DNA of 64,000 bases from Meishania sp964351985 (GTDB lineage Bacteria > Bacteroidota > Bacteroidia > Flavobacteriales > Flavobacteriaceae): contig CAYGPR010000008.1 in assembly GCA_964351985.1 (NCBI GenBank), positions 37,202-101,201 of the forward strand, read 5' to 3'. Position numbers and translations under genes: made by a program. Below are positions 23,449-32,225 of this stretch, in pieces (the first letter of the stretch is position 1; each line of letters starts with the position of its first letter). Below the pieces are notes generated by a model. It worked only from the letters and a program-made list of their open reading frames with translations. It had not been told where the DNA came from and did not search any database.

Positions 23449-24072
23449 ATGAAGCGACTATTTTTGGTTTTACTGGCATTAACAGTTTTCAATTGCAAGG
23501 AAAAGGCCTTAGTGGATAAAGACGATATCGCTTTCTTATTTGCGGAGGAAGTATTCGTCGTGCCCCCCATGGAAGTGGCTAAAAAAGAACTGGTATTAAA
23601 TCAAAACGAAGGTAAATGGTATCTTAATGGACAGCCTTACAATGGCTATTCCGTTAAACTATATCCAAATGGAAATACAGAGGAACGATGGGGTTTTTAT
23701 AAGGGAAAAAGACAAGGGATCGCAAGACGATGGTCAGAGAATGCGGTACTTCGTGTGGAGTCTTATTATCATAAAAACAAATTGGTCGGAGACTATAAGA
23801 CTTGGTGGGAAAACGGTGCGATAGCCGAAGAATCATATTATGTAAATGGTCAGAAGCAAGGTGAGGAAAAACAATGGTACCCCAATGGGCAATTTTCCAA
23901 ATTGCGTCAACTTGTTGACGGCAATGAAGAAGGTTTACAAAAAGCATGGTTGCCGAACGGAAAGCTTTATGTCAACTATGAAGCCAAAAACGGACGCATA
24001 TTCGGAATGAAAAGAGCTAATTTATGTTATCAATTAGAAAATGAAATCGTTGTTAAGGATGAAAAATTATAG
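23449..24072 (+). CDS. MORN-repeat lipoprotein, YwqK-like
   Basis: 207 residues, lipobox VFNC (Cys16). At least five MORN-type repeats of about 22 residues follow, for example GKWYLNGQPYNGYSVKLYPN, EERWGFYKGKRQGIARRWSE, DYKTWWENGAIAEESYYVNG and EEKQWYPNGQFSKLRQLVDG. This is the variant-MORN pattern of the YwqK family, named for a presumed antitoxin in Bacillus; no toxin lies nearby, so that label should not be carried over. An envelope-anchored binding protein is more likely. Its end overlaps the start of the SCO gene by 14 bp, indicating co-translation. Confidence 0.82.
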   Translation: MKRLFLVLLALTVFNCKEKALVDKDDIAFLFAEEVFVVPPMEVAKKELVLNQNEGKWYLNGQPYNGYSVKLYPNGNTEERWGFYKGKRQGIARRWSENAVLRVESYYHKNKLVGDYKTWWENGAIAEESYYVNGQKQGEEKQWYPNGQFSKLRQLVDGNEEGLQKAWLPNGKLYVNYEAKNGRIFGMKRANLCYQLENEIVVKDEKL

Positions 24073-24736
24073 TGTATTACTCATTTATTTGATTATGATT
24101 TTTGCGGGTTGTAAAAAGGAAGTAAAAAAAGAAATCGCGAAAGTGGAGGAAACCAGTAGGGTGGAACATTTGCCGTATTACAATGAAGAATTCTTTACTC
24201 CCCATTGGTTGACAACAAATAGTATGGAAGAAAAGACTTTTCACAAGATTCGCGATTTTAGTTTGGTCAATCAACTGGGTGATACTATTTCCCAAAAAAC
24301 ATTTGACGACAAAATCTATATTGCCGATTTCTTCTTTACTAGTTGTCCCGGAATTTGCCTAAAAATGACGGGCAATATGTCAAAGTTGCAAGAGGATTTC
24401 AAAGATGACCCCGAAATTTTACTCCTATCCCATTCGGTTACTCCATCAATAGATTCGGTGCAGGTATTGAGAACGTATGCGGATAAAAATAAAATTTTAG
24501 ATTCCAAATGGCATTTGGTCACGGGAGACAAACAAGAAATCTATGACTTGGGTAGAAATGAATATTTCGCAGAAAATGATTTGGGCGTTCCGAAAGACAT
24601 CAATGACTTTTTACATACCGAAAACTTCCTCCTTATTGACAAGAACAAACATATTCGTGGAATCTACAACGGCTTGAACAGTGCTTCTATTAATCAATTG
24701 ATCATTGATATTCGTACCTTGAAAAAAGAGGGCTGA
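24059..24736 (+). CDS. SCO1/SenC-family copper chaperone lipoprotein
   Basis: 225 residues from the ATG at 24059, with lipobox FAGC (Cys17). Thioredoxin fold with the copper-binding CxxxC in FFTSCPGICLKMTGNM and the distal His in DFLHTENFLLID. SCO proteins deliver copper to, or reduce, the CuA site of cytochrome oxidase, but versions outside oxidase operons can serve other redox roles. Here it ends the EF-hand/CotH/YHYH/MORN set instead of sitting next to oxidase genes. It is convergent with ftsE, with only 9 bp between stops. Confidence 0.92.
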   Translation: MKNYSVLLIYLIMIFAGCKKEVKKEIAKVEETSRVEHLPYYNEEFFTPHWLTTNSMEEKTFHKIRDFSLVNQLGDTISQKTFDDKIYIADFFFTSCPGICLKMTGNMSKLQEDFKDDPEILLLSHSVTPSIDSVQVLRTYADKNKILDSKWHLVTGDKQEIYDLGRNEYFAENDLGVPKDINDFLHTENFLLIDKNKHIRGIYNGLNSASINQLIIDIRTLKKEG

Positions 24737-24745
24737 ATGCAAGAA

Positions 24746-25429
24746 TCAAACCGCCCTTTGCACCACCTCAAAAACCTTGTTCCCATCACATTTCAAGGTT
24801 TTTGAAGGATATTTGAGAATAAGTGCATAATCATGCGTGGCCATTAAAATGGTACGTCCCGATTTATTGATATCCTGCATTACTTTCATGACCTCCACAC
24901 TGGTCTGTGGATCAAGGTTTCCGGTAGGCTCGTCGGCCAAAATAAGTTCAGGGTCATTTAACAAAGCACGTGCAATGGCGATTCGCTGTTGTTCGCCACC
25001 AGAAAGTTCATGGGGAAATTTAAACCCCTTGGTTTTCATCCTTACCTTGTCCAAAACTTCCTCGATCTGTTTGTCCATTTTGGCCCTGTCTTTCCAACCT
25101 GTAGCCTTGAGCACGAACTCCAGATTATTGTTGATGTTTCGGTCCGGCAGCAGTTTAAAATCCTGAAAGACAATGCCAAGTTTCCGGCGTAGATAGGGAA
25201 TATCATTTTCCTTTAGCCTTTGCAGGTCGAAACCGACGATACTTCCTGAACCTTTTTGCAGTGGAAGGTCGCCATAGAGCGTCTTCATAAAACTACTTTT
25301 TCCGCTTCCGGTCTTTCCGATAAGGTATACGAATTCCCCTTTTTTGACCTCGAGGCTGACCTCGTTCAAAATGAGACTTTCTTTTTGAAAGATGGCGACA
25401 TCGTTAAGTTCCAGTACAGTTTCGGACAT
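24746..25429 (-). CDS. ftsE: Cell-division ABC ATPase FtsE
   Basis: 227 residues. Walker A GKTGSGKSS (about 38-46), Q-loop FQDFKLLPD, signature LSGGEQQRIAIARAL, Walker B LILADEPTGNLD and the H-loop ATHDY. The length, Q-loop region and MATHDYALI are those of FtsE, which with FtsX controls peptidoglycan hydrolases at the division site. FtsX is not adjacent, which is common in Bacteroidota. Macrolide-export-type MacB ATPases are the alternative but usually show other flanks. A period-7 repeat lies upstream. Confidence 0.9.
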   Translation of the reverse strand: MSETVLELNDVAIFQKESLILNEVSLEVKKGEFVYLIGKTGSGKSSFMKTLYGDLPLQKGSGSIVGFDLQRLKENDIPYLRRKLGIVFQDFKLLPDRNINNNLEFVLKATGWKDRAKMDKQIEEVLDKVRMKTKGFKFPHELSGGEQQRIAIARALLNDPELILADEPTGNLDPQTSVEVMKVMQDINKSGRTILMATHDYALILKYPSKTLKCDGNKVFEVVQRAV

Positions 25430-25473
25430 TTTCTTGGCTAATGGTTAATCTTCATGGTCAAAGTAATTCTCAA

Positions 25474-25508
25474 CATAAAACTCATAACTCTGAACCCATA
25501 ACTCATAA
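25474..25508. repeat. Degenerate heptamer array upstream of ftsE
   Basis: Five units in exact 7-bp phase: ACATAAA, CTCATAA, CTCTGAA, CCCATAA, CTCATAA. It lies about 45 bp before the ftsE start and reads TTATGAG in the sense direction. The rest of the 309-bp gap (25430-25738) shows no gene. Confidence 0.7.
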
Positions 25509-25738
25509 CTTGTTTGTTGATATAAAAGTAATAAGTTAACCCGGATAACAAATTATCGTTCTACTAATTCTTTTTCTTTTGTAAGCCGAACGCAGTGCGC
25601 TTCACGCAAAAAACTACGTGCCGAGCAAGTAAAACACTTTCTTCCGCATAGAGCTAATAGCGTTGAGCGAAAAGCGAAGAGCAATATACTTTGATTCCAT
25701 TTTTCACGTTATACACACTAGAAAATAGTTAGAACACT

Positions 25739-28700
25739 ATGTTTAGAAAGATATCCACTTTCCTTCCTATCCTTTTGGGAATGGTATTTTGGGGCACTTC
25801 CCAAGAAACCAAAATCTATACCCACGAAAATAAAGATTACGAAGATGCTTTGGCGCTCTATAACAATGAGCAATACCAAGCCGCACAGACTATTTTCGGT
25901 AAGGTAAAGAACACCACCGACAATCTTGAGACCAAAGCGAACAGTGCCTATTATGAGGCTAACGCAGCCGTACGCCTAAATCAATTGGGGGCCGATAATC
26001 TCATGGAAGATTTTGTGGAAAAATACCCAACATCCACAAAACGTAATTCCGCCTTCGCCGATGTGGCGGAATATTATTTCGAGACAGGAAAATATCCGTA
26101 TGCCTTAAAGTGGTACGATAAAGTAGACCAGGGAGCCCTTTCGAGAAAGGAAATGGACAAATTCAACTTCAATTATGGGTATTCCCTTTTTTCATCCAAG
26201 AAGACCAAAGAGGCCGAACGGTATCTAAGCAAGGTTACAGAATCGCCAATTTATGGTTCCCAAGCAAAATATTACATGGGCTATATCTCCTACGAACAAG
26301 ATGATTATCAAACGGCCAATGAACGTTTTGATGAGATTACCGACCCTGAGATTCTAGAGGAAAAAATGAGTTATTACCAGGCGGACATGAATTTCAAGCT
26401 TGGTAAATTCGAAGAGGCCATTGCCTTGGCCAAGAAACAGTTGACCAAAGCGGACAGAAGTGAAGTTTCGGAACTCAACAAGATTATCGGAGAAAGTTAT
26501 TTCAATCTAAAGCAATACGAAAATGCGATTCCGTTTTTAGAGGAGTATAGAGGGAAAAGAGGAAAATGGAGCAATACCGATTATTATCTTTTGGGATATA
26601 GTTACTACAAGCAAGGTGATTTTCTCAATGCCGTTCAACAATTCAACAAAATTATCGGTGGAACGAACAGCGTTTCGCAAAATGCATACTACCATTTGGC
26701 GGAGTGCTATTTAAAACTCGATAAAAAACAGGAAGCCTTGAACGCTTTTCGAAACGCCTCTCAAATGGATTTCTCTCCAGAGATCCAAAAAGATGCCTAT
26801 TTGAACTATGCCCGTTTGAGTTATGAAATCGGAAATCCTTATGAACCCGTACCACAGGTCATTTCAGATTATTTGAGCAAATATCCGAACGATAAAAATG
26901 CACAGGCCATGCAAGAATTATTGGTCGATTCGTATATCACCTCGAAAAATTTTGCCGGGGCCATGGAGCTGCTCGAAAAGAATCGAAATTTCGCTAGCAA
27001 GACGACCTATCAGAAAGTTGCCTTCTATCGCGGGGTCGAACTCTTTATTGACGCAGACTATGCCGAGGCGGCGGAGAATTTCAAAAAATCATTGGGCAGT
27101 GCCGAGGATGCTCTTTTTGAGGCACGGGCGGCCTACTGGAAAGCAGAATCGGAATATATGTTGAATCGCTTTGAAGATGCCTTGGCAAGTTACAAACGAT
27201 TCCAACAAAGTTCGAGCGCAAGATCAACGGAGGAGTATAAAGATTTGGATTACAATTTGGCCTATACCCATTTTAAGCTAAAACAATATGGTCCGGCCAT
27301 TTCTAATTTCAACAGTTTTACCAGTTCATCGCCTTCCGACACGCAAAAACTTTATGATGGTTATCTCCGATTGGGCGACAGTTATTTCGTAACCAGTAAA
27401 TATTGGCCTGCCATAGAAACCTATAATAAGGCCTTGGATTTGACAGGTCCCGAAAAGGATTACGCCGCATATCACAAAGCTTTAAGTTATGGATTTGTGG
27501 ATCGGGCAAGTACGAAAATCGAGGAATTGGAAAACTTCACTTCGAAATATCCGAATTCAACGTTAAAAGATGATGCTCTCTTTGAGTTAGGAAATTCCTA
27601 TATCACTTCGGGTCAAGAGAATCGTGGCCTTCAGGCGTATGATCGTTTGATCAGTGAATACAGGGCCAGTGCCCTTGTGCCCCAGGCCATCATGCGGCAA
27701 GGGTTGGTGCATTACAATGCCAGCCGAAACGATCAGGCCTTAGCGAAGTTCAAAACAGTGGTGCGCGATTTTCCGAACACCCAAGAAGCGATTCAGGCCG
27801 TATCTACCGCAAAACTTGTTTATGTCGATATGGGTCGGGTCGATGAATACGCCGCTTGGGTACGTGACCTTGATTTTGTCGAAGTGACCGATACCGAGTT
27901 GGATAATGCCACTTTTGAATCGGCCGATAAAAAGAATCTCGAGGGAGATAAAAATGCCGCTATCAGGGGATATGAAAATTATATCAAACAATTCCCCAAC
28001 GGATTGCATGCGATTAAAGCGAATTTCAATCTGGCCCAATTGTATTTTGCTCAAGGTGATAAGGAAAAGGCATTGGTCTATTACAAATATGTGGCCGATA
28101 AGGGAACGAGTGAATATACCGAACAAGCATTGACACGTACTTGTGAAATCTACATCGGTAAAAAGGATTATATCTCGGCACTACCTTATTTGGAACGATT
28201 AGAAGCCACGGCCGATATTCAGCAGAACAGAACATTTGCCCAGTCGAATTTAATGAAGGGCTATTATCAGCAAAAGAATTATGATCGCACCTTAGCGTAT
28301 GCCGAAAAGGTATTGGCAACTCCGAGTATCGATAACCGTATCAAAAGTGATGCGCAGATAATGATCGCTAGGTCGGCCATCGCCACTGGGAATGAGTCAA
28401 AAGCCGAATCCGCATATGCCGAAGTATTGAAAATAGCATCAGGGGAGACTGCCGCCGAAGCACTGTATTACGACGCTTATTTCAAGAACAAAGCCGGGCA
28501 ACATGAAACCTCTAACACTTCAGTGCAGAAATTGGCAAAAGATTTTTCAGCTTATAAAGAGTGGGGAGGTAAAGGTCTTATCATTATGGCCAAAAACTTC
28601 TATGCTTTGGGTGATGCCTACCAAGCCACATATATTTTGGATAATGTGATTACGAATTTCAGCCAATATCCTGAAATAGTTGCCGAGGCACGTGGTGAAC

Positions 28701-28762
28701 TATCCATTATTAAGGCAAAGGAGGCGCAAAGTAATTCTTCCGTAAATCCGGATGGAAATTAA
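25739..28762 (+). CDS. Large secreted tetratricopeptide-repeat protein
   Basis: 1007 residues with a signal peptide (FLPILLGMVFWGTSQ). The rest is almost wholly TPR-like helical hairpins of 33-38 residues, about 20 of them, for example YEDALALYNNEQYQAAQTIF, PYALKWYDKVDQGALSRKEM, YYLLGYSYYKQGDFLNAVQQ and DALFELGNSYITSGQENRGL. It is a periplasmic or outer-membrane scaffold rather than an enzyme. It is followed after 25 bp by a barrel gene, and the two are probably co-transcribed. Flavobacteria often carry such a TPR-barrel pair; the partner process is not known to me. Confidence 0.88.
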   Translation: MFRKISTFLPILLGMVFWGTSQETKIYTHENKDYEDALALYNNEQYQAAQTIFGKVKNTTDNLETKANSAYYEANAAVRLNQLGADNLMEDFVEKYPTSTKRNSAFADVAEYYFETGKYPYALKWYDKVDQGALSRKEMDKFNFNYGYSLFSSKKTKEAERYLSKVTESPIYGSQAKYYMGYISYEQDDYQTANERFDEITDPEILEEKMSYYQADMNFKLGKFEEAIALAKKQLTKADRSEVSELNKIIGESYFNLKQYENAIPFLEEYRGKRGKWSNTDYYLLGYSYYKQGDFLNAVQQFNKIIGGTNSVSQNAYYHLAECYLKLDKKQEALNAFRNASQMDFSPEIQKDAYLNYARLSYEIGNPYEPVPQVISDYLSKYPNDKNAQAMQELLVDSYITSKNFAGAMELLEKNRNFASKTTYQKVAFYRGVELFIDADYAEAAENFKKSLGSAEDALFEARAAYWKAESEYMLNRFEDALASYKRFQQSSSARSTEEYKDLDYNLAYTHFKLKQYGPAISNFNSFTSSSPSDTQKLYDGYLRLGDSYFVTSKYWPAIETYNKALDLTGPEKDYAAYHKALSYGFVDRASTKIEELENFTSKYPNSTLKDDALFELGNSYITSGQENRGLQAYDRLISEYRASALVPQAIMRQGLVHYNASRNDQALAKFKTVVRDFPNTQEAIQAVSTAKLVYVDMGRVDEYAAWVRDLDFVEVTDTELDNATFESADKKNLEGDKNAAIRGYENYIKQFPNGLHAIKANFNLAQLYFAQGDKEKALVYYKYVADKGTSEYTEQALTRTCEIYIGKKDYISALPYLERLEATADIQQNRTFAQSNLMKGYYQQKNYDRTLAYAEKVLATPSIDNRIKSDAQIMIARSAIATGNESKAESAYAEVLKIASGETAAEALYYDAYFKNKAGQHETSNTSVQKLAKDFSAYKEWGGKGLIIMAKNFYALGDAYQATYILDNVITNFSQYPEIVAEARGELSIIKAKEAQSNSSVNPDGN

Positions 28763-28787
28763 ATTATTCGAATACTAAGGAACACAC

Positions 28788-30539
28788 ATGAACAATTACA
28801 TTAAAATAACCCTTTTCACTTTGCTTGGATTTTTCCAGATAGCCCAAGCGCAAGATGAGGACGACGAAGGCATAGGAACGGAGACCGTAACGGTAACGAA
28901 AGCGTACACGCCCACCATTTCCGATGCTTTTAAGATTAAGTCGATGCCGAACCTGAACGATTCCATCGTCCTTCAAAAAAAGAAAATTGACTATAGTATT
29001 TTTTCGGTTCCGGTGGCGTCAACTTTTACGCCGGCAAAGGGCAAAGCCTCGGCGGTCAAAAAAGCTCCTCCTCCGATTCTATATAATTCTTACGCTTCGG
29101 CGGGTGGGGGTAATCCAGCCAACATTATGGCCAAATTCTATACAGCACTAACCATAGATAGAGAATCTAACTTTACATTGGGTCTTGACCATAATTCTTC
29201 TCGTGGCGATATCGCCGGAGTAATTTTGGACAATATTTATTCGAAAAGTAAACTTGATGCATCCTATGCAAAGCGGGATCGAGATTTGAATTGGGGCGCT
29301 GATTTGGGGGTAAAGCATCAGCTCTATAATTGGTACGGTTTGCCCGAAGGTACTGATCCGATAACGGTGGCCGGTATCGATGAACGTCAAAATTATTTTA
29401 TGGGAGAGGCAGGGGCCCATATCAATGTTGAAGATGCCTATTTTTCGAATGCCGAACTCAAGTATAGAAGATTTTGGGATGGCGTAAAATCGGGTGAGAA
29501 CCGGGCCATTTTCGGAACAGGTTTTGAGTTTCCGGTCAACGAGGAGACTTTTGGCATCAAATTGAAAGTGGATTATGTCAACGGGAGTTTTAAAAATACC
29601 AGTATCAACGATACCGAAAATTTGGAAGGAATAAAATATAGTCACCTGCAGGTAGGCATCAATCCCAGCTTGACCTTGTTGCGTGATGACCTTTCTTTGA
29701 ATTTGGGGGTAAATCTCGTCTATGGGCTGGATACCGAGTTGAGCGATAGTAATTTCTACATCTATCCAGCGGTAACCGCTTCGTATCGATTATTAGAAGA
29801 TTTTGCTATTGCCTACGGTGGAATCGAGGGAGAACTGAGGCAGAATTCCTACTATGGGTTTGTAGAGGAAAATCCCTTTGTTTCCCCGACACTTACTATA
29901 GTTCCTACAGATCGGCAGTATGATGCGTATATAGGGCTTAGAGGTCAACTTTTGCCCAATCTAAGTTATAATATCAAAGGATCCTATACGGCTGAAAATA
30001 GAAGGCCAGTTTTCAAATTGAATCCGAGTAATACATTTCGCAATGATGAAAATGGATATTATTTCGGTAACTCTTTCGAGGTATTTTATGATGATATCAA
30101 GACCTTGGGCGTGTTTGGCGAGTTGAACATCGATGTGAACCGCAATTTCACTTTAGGCGTGAATGCCGAGTATTTCAACTACAATACGGAAACCGATAAT
30201 CCCGCATGGAACCTTCCCGAACTCACTGGCTCGTTGTTCATGGATTACCAGATCGGTGAAAAATGGTTTATGGGTGCCAATCTATTCTATGTTGGCGAAC
30301 GGGAGGATTTTTCTTCGATTGCCCAGCCCAACGTTCCACCATCGCAATTTCCTGCGACACCTATTAAACTCGATAGTTACTTTGACGCCAATGCACACAT
30401 CGGTCATCGGTTGAGCGATCAACTGTCCATTTTCGTGAAGGCAGCGAATATCGCGAACAACAATTATGCACGTTGGGCGAACTACCCCGTACAAGGGTTG
30501 CAGATATTGGGTGGGGCTACGTATAAGTTTGATTTTTAA
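28788..30539 (+). CDS. TonB-dependent-receptor-like outer-membrane barrel without a plug
   Basis: 583 residues. Signal peptide (FTLLGFFQIAQA), an acidic linker (DEDDEGIGTETVTV), then about 20 amphipathic beta strands ending in ILGGATYKFDF, with the aromatic C-terminal residue of barrel proteins. There is no complete plug domain; the short TVTVTKAYTPTISDAFKIK stretch may be its relic. It is annotated in relatives as a TonB-dependent receptor. Co-transcription with the TPR protein suggests that the two work together in the outer membrane. Confidence 0.8.
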   Translation: MNNYIKITLFTLLGFFQIAQAQDEDDEGIGTETVTVTKAYTPTISDAFKIKSMPNLNDSIVLQKKKIDYSIFSVPVASTFTPAKGKASAVKKAPPPILYNSYASAGGGNPANIMAKFYTALTIDRESNFTLGLDHNSSRGDIAGVILDNIYSKSKLDASYAKRDRDLNWGADLGVKHQLYNWYGLPEGTDPITVAGIDERQNYFMGEAGAHINVEDAYFSNAELKYRRFWDGVKSGENRAIFGTGFEFPVNEETFGIKLKVDYVNGSFKNTSINDTENLEGIKYSHLQVGINPSLTLLRDDLSLNLGVNLVYGLDTELSDSNFYIYPAVTASYRLLEDFAIAYGGIEGELRQNSYYGFVEENPFVSPTLTIVPTDRQYDAYIGLRGQLLPNLSYNIKGSYTAENRRPVFKLNPSNTFRNDENGYYFGNSFEVFYDDIKTLGVFGELNIDVNRNFTLGVNAEYFNYNTETDNPAWNLPELTGSLFMDYQIGEKWFMGANLFYVGEREDFSSIAQPNVPPSQFPATPIKLDSYFDANAHIGHRLSDQLSIFVKAANIANNNYARWANYPVQGLQILGGATYKFDF

Positions 30540-30725
30540 TCAGTAATTTATATTTATGCCAGCGTAGGCGAGAATCTTTCCGTCGCATCGGACGATGGTG
30601 TGGAACTGTACCCGTGGATAGGCTTTACCGGTTAACCACCAGTAATGCTCTTTTAACGATTGAAACCTCAATTTCGGAGCGTCAATCCTATAATTTCCTA
30701 TTTTAGAGGTAGTTAACCATTTAGA

Positions 30726-31850
30726 ATGGATATCTATTTAAAATCTAAATTTTGTGCTATCGCTTTGATGATGGGTTGCTTTCTTATGCTGCAAAGTCAA
30801 AACCTAGTCAAGAACCCAAGTTTCGAAACATTTTTGAATTGTCCGAAAGCCTTGGGCAACTTCGATGCCGATGTAACTTTTTGGTCCACGCCGACCGAAG
30901 GTTCTACCGATTATTTCAATGCCTGTAGCGAAGCCATGGGTACTCCCAAGAACTTTAATGGTAGTCAACCTGCAGACTTTGGTAAAGGCTATGCCGGACT
31001 CTATCTCTACGCCCCTGATGATTATCGCGAATACCTACAGGCCGAACTTTCGGAACCATTGGTTCCTGGAAAAAACTATGCCGTATCATTCTACGTGAGC
31101 CTTGCCGAACGGTCCGATTTCGCGATCAAAGAATTCGGAGTGCTATTTTCCAGCAATCAATTAAACGTACCTACCAAAAGGGAGTTGTCGAAGAAGAAAC
31201 GCTACGAAGAGAAAGAGAACGACTACACATATATGGAAATCGGGTACACCAATTTTTACTCCGATACCAAAGATTGGATTTTAGTACACACGCAATTCAT
31301 CGCCAAAGGCACGGAACGTTATTTGATTTTAGGCAATTTCAAGACCAATGCCCGAACCCGAATGTTCAGAACTAAGAAGAATGCCAAACAGGGGGCTTAT
31401 TATTATGTCGATATGGTCTCAGTCGTTTTGGACGACCCTCCGAGCGAGACGAGCGAACTGATCGCCATCGCTGACGGTAAGGAAACCAAGAATATTGAAC
31501 TCGATAAAAGCTACATCTTCAAAAACCTCCTTTTCGAGTTTGACCGATCCTCCCTTTTGGAAACTTCAAAAAAAGAACTCCAAAAGGTATATGACCATTT
31601 AAAAGCAAATGCGATGTTGCATATTACGATCAATGGCCATACCGATGATAAAGGTTCTGAAGACTACAACCAAGACCTATCCAAGAATAGGGCGAAGACC
31701 GTCGCCGATTATCTTATACGATTGGGACTACCCGAACAACGGATCAACTGGTCCGGCCATGGAAGTACAAAACCGATTGCCGATAACACGGACGAAAAAG
31801 GGCGACAGAAGAATAGGCGGGTGGAGTTTGTGATTACGAAAAAGTTATAA
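30726..31850 (+). CDS. OmpA-family peptidoglycan-binding protein
   Basis: 374 residues with signal peptide (KFCAIALMMGCFLMLQSQ). The N-terminal 22-235 is a beta-sandwich beginning NLVKNPSFE, like carbohydrate-binding modules. A C-terminal OmpA domain spans about 265-374: LLFEFDRSSLL, ITINGHTDDKGSEDYN, LSKNRAKTVADYLI and GRQKNRRVEFVI, with the conserved Asp and Arg that bind diaminopimelate. It links the outer membrane or secreted glycans to the cell wall. It is monocistronic. Confidence 0.92.
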   Translation: MDIYLKSKFCAIALMMGCFLMLQSQNLVKNPSFETFLNCPKALGNFDADVTFWSTPTEGSTDYFNACSEAMGTPKNFNGSQPADFGKGYAGLYLYAPDDYREYLQAELSEPLVPGKNYAVSFYVSLAERSDFAIKEFGVLFSSNQLNVPTKRELSKKKRYEEKENDYTYMEIGYTNFYSDTKDWILVHTQFIAKGTERYLILGNFKTNARTRMFRTKKNAKQGAYYYVDMVSVVLDDPPSETSELIAIADGKETKNIELDKSYIFKNLLFEFDRSSLLETSKKELQKVYDHLKANAMLHITINGHTDDKGSEDYNQDLSKNRAKTVADYLIRLGLPEQRINWSGHGSTKPIADNTDEKGRQKNRRVEFVITKKL

Positions 31851-32225
31851 AATTTGAAGTTGGACACTTTTAAAAGTGAATTCCTCGCTTATTAAACTAT
31901 ATAGCTTACATCATAATGCTTGCGTAAAAAGCCCAGAAATGTCTCGTAAAAGGTCAATTAACGAGAATACTAAAAAAGACCAAGAATAGGACATCAATTG
32001 GTTGAAGTTTTGCTTTGGTTTAATTGTAAGTTCATAACGGCCGATTAGTAGAACTTATATTTTTTTGGTGCTGAGGTTCATTCATTAAGACCTAATTTTT
32101 ATTAGTTGCTGAACCATTTCTACCATTATTTGAATCAAAAGTTCGATTTTCATGCCGTAGAATCCGTATATTTAACTAGTTCCCTCCTCCTTTGAATCAA
32201 AAGTCTTATTTTAAAGTATTAAGCT
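31851..32225. promoter_or_regulatory. Upstream region of the tandem regulators with two TTTGAATCAAAA boxes
   Basis: 375 bp without a gene. A 14-bp perfect palindrome, CACTTTTAAAAGTG, lies at 31865-31878 just after the OmpA-family stop. Two identical boxes TTTGAATCAAAA lie at 32129-32140 and 32191-32202, 62 bp apart. Related boxes occur before tsdA (34477-34488 and 34518-34529) and before the flavoprotein gene (37757-37768). They are candidate binding sites of the AraC domains encoded downstream. Confidence 0.55.

Noticed and set aside
23449..24072. Toxin-antitoxin system implied by the YwqK-like name
   Set aside because: No toxin partner nearby; the protein is a MORN-repeat lipoprotein, so the antitoxin label would be misleading.
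24059..24736. Part of a cytochrome-oxidase operon
   Set aside because: SCO proteins often accompany oxidase genes, but no oxidase subunit is encoded in the neighbourhood.
27740..28126. Long open frame on the minus strand inside the TPR gene
   Set aside because: It mirrors the codon pattern of the real gene on the plus strand; no start context and no recognisable product.
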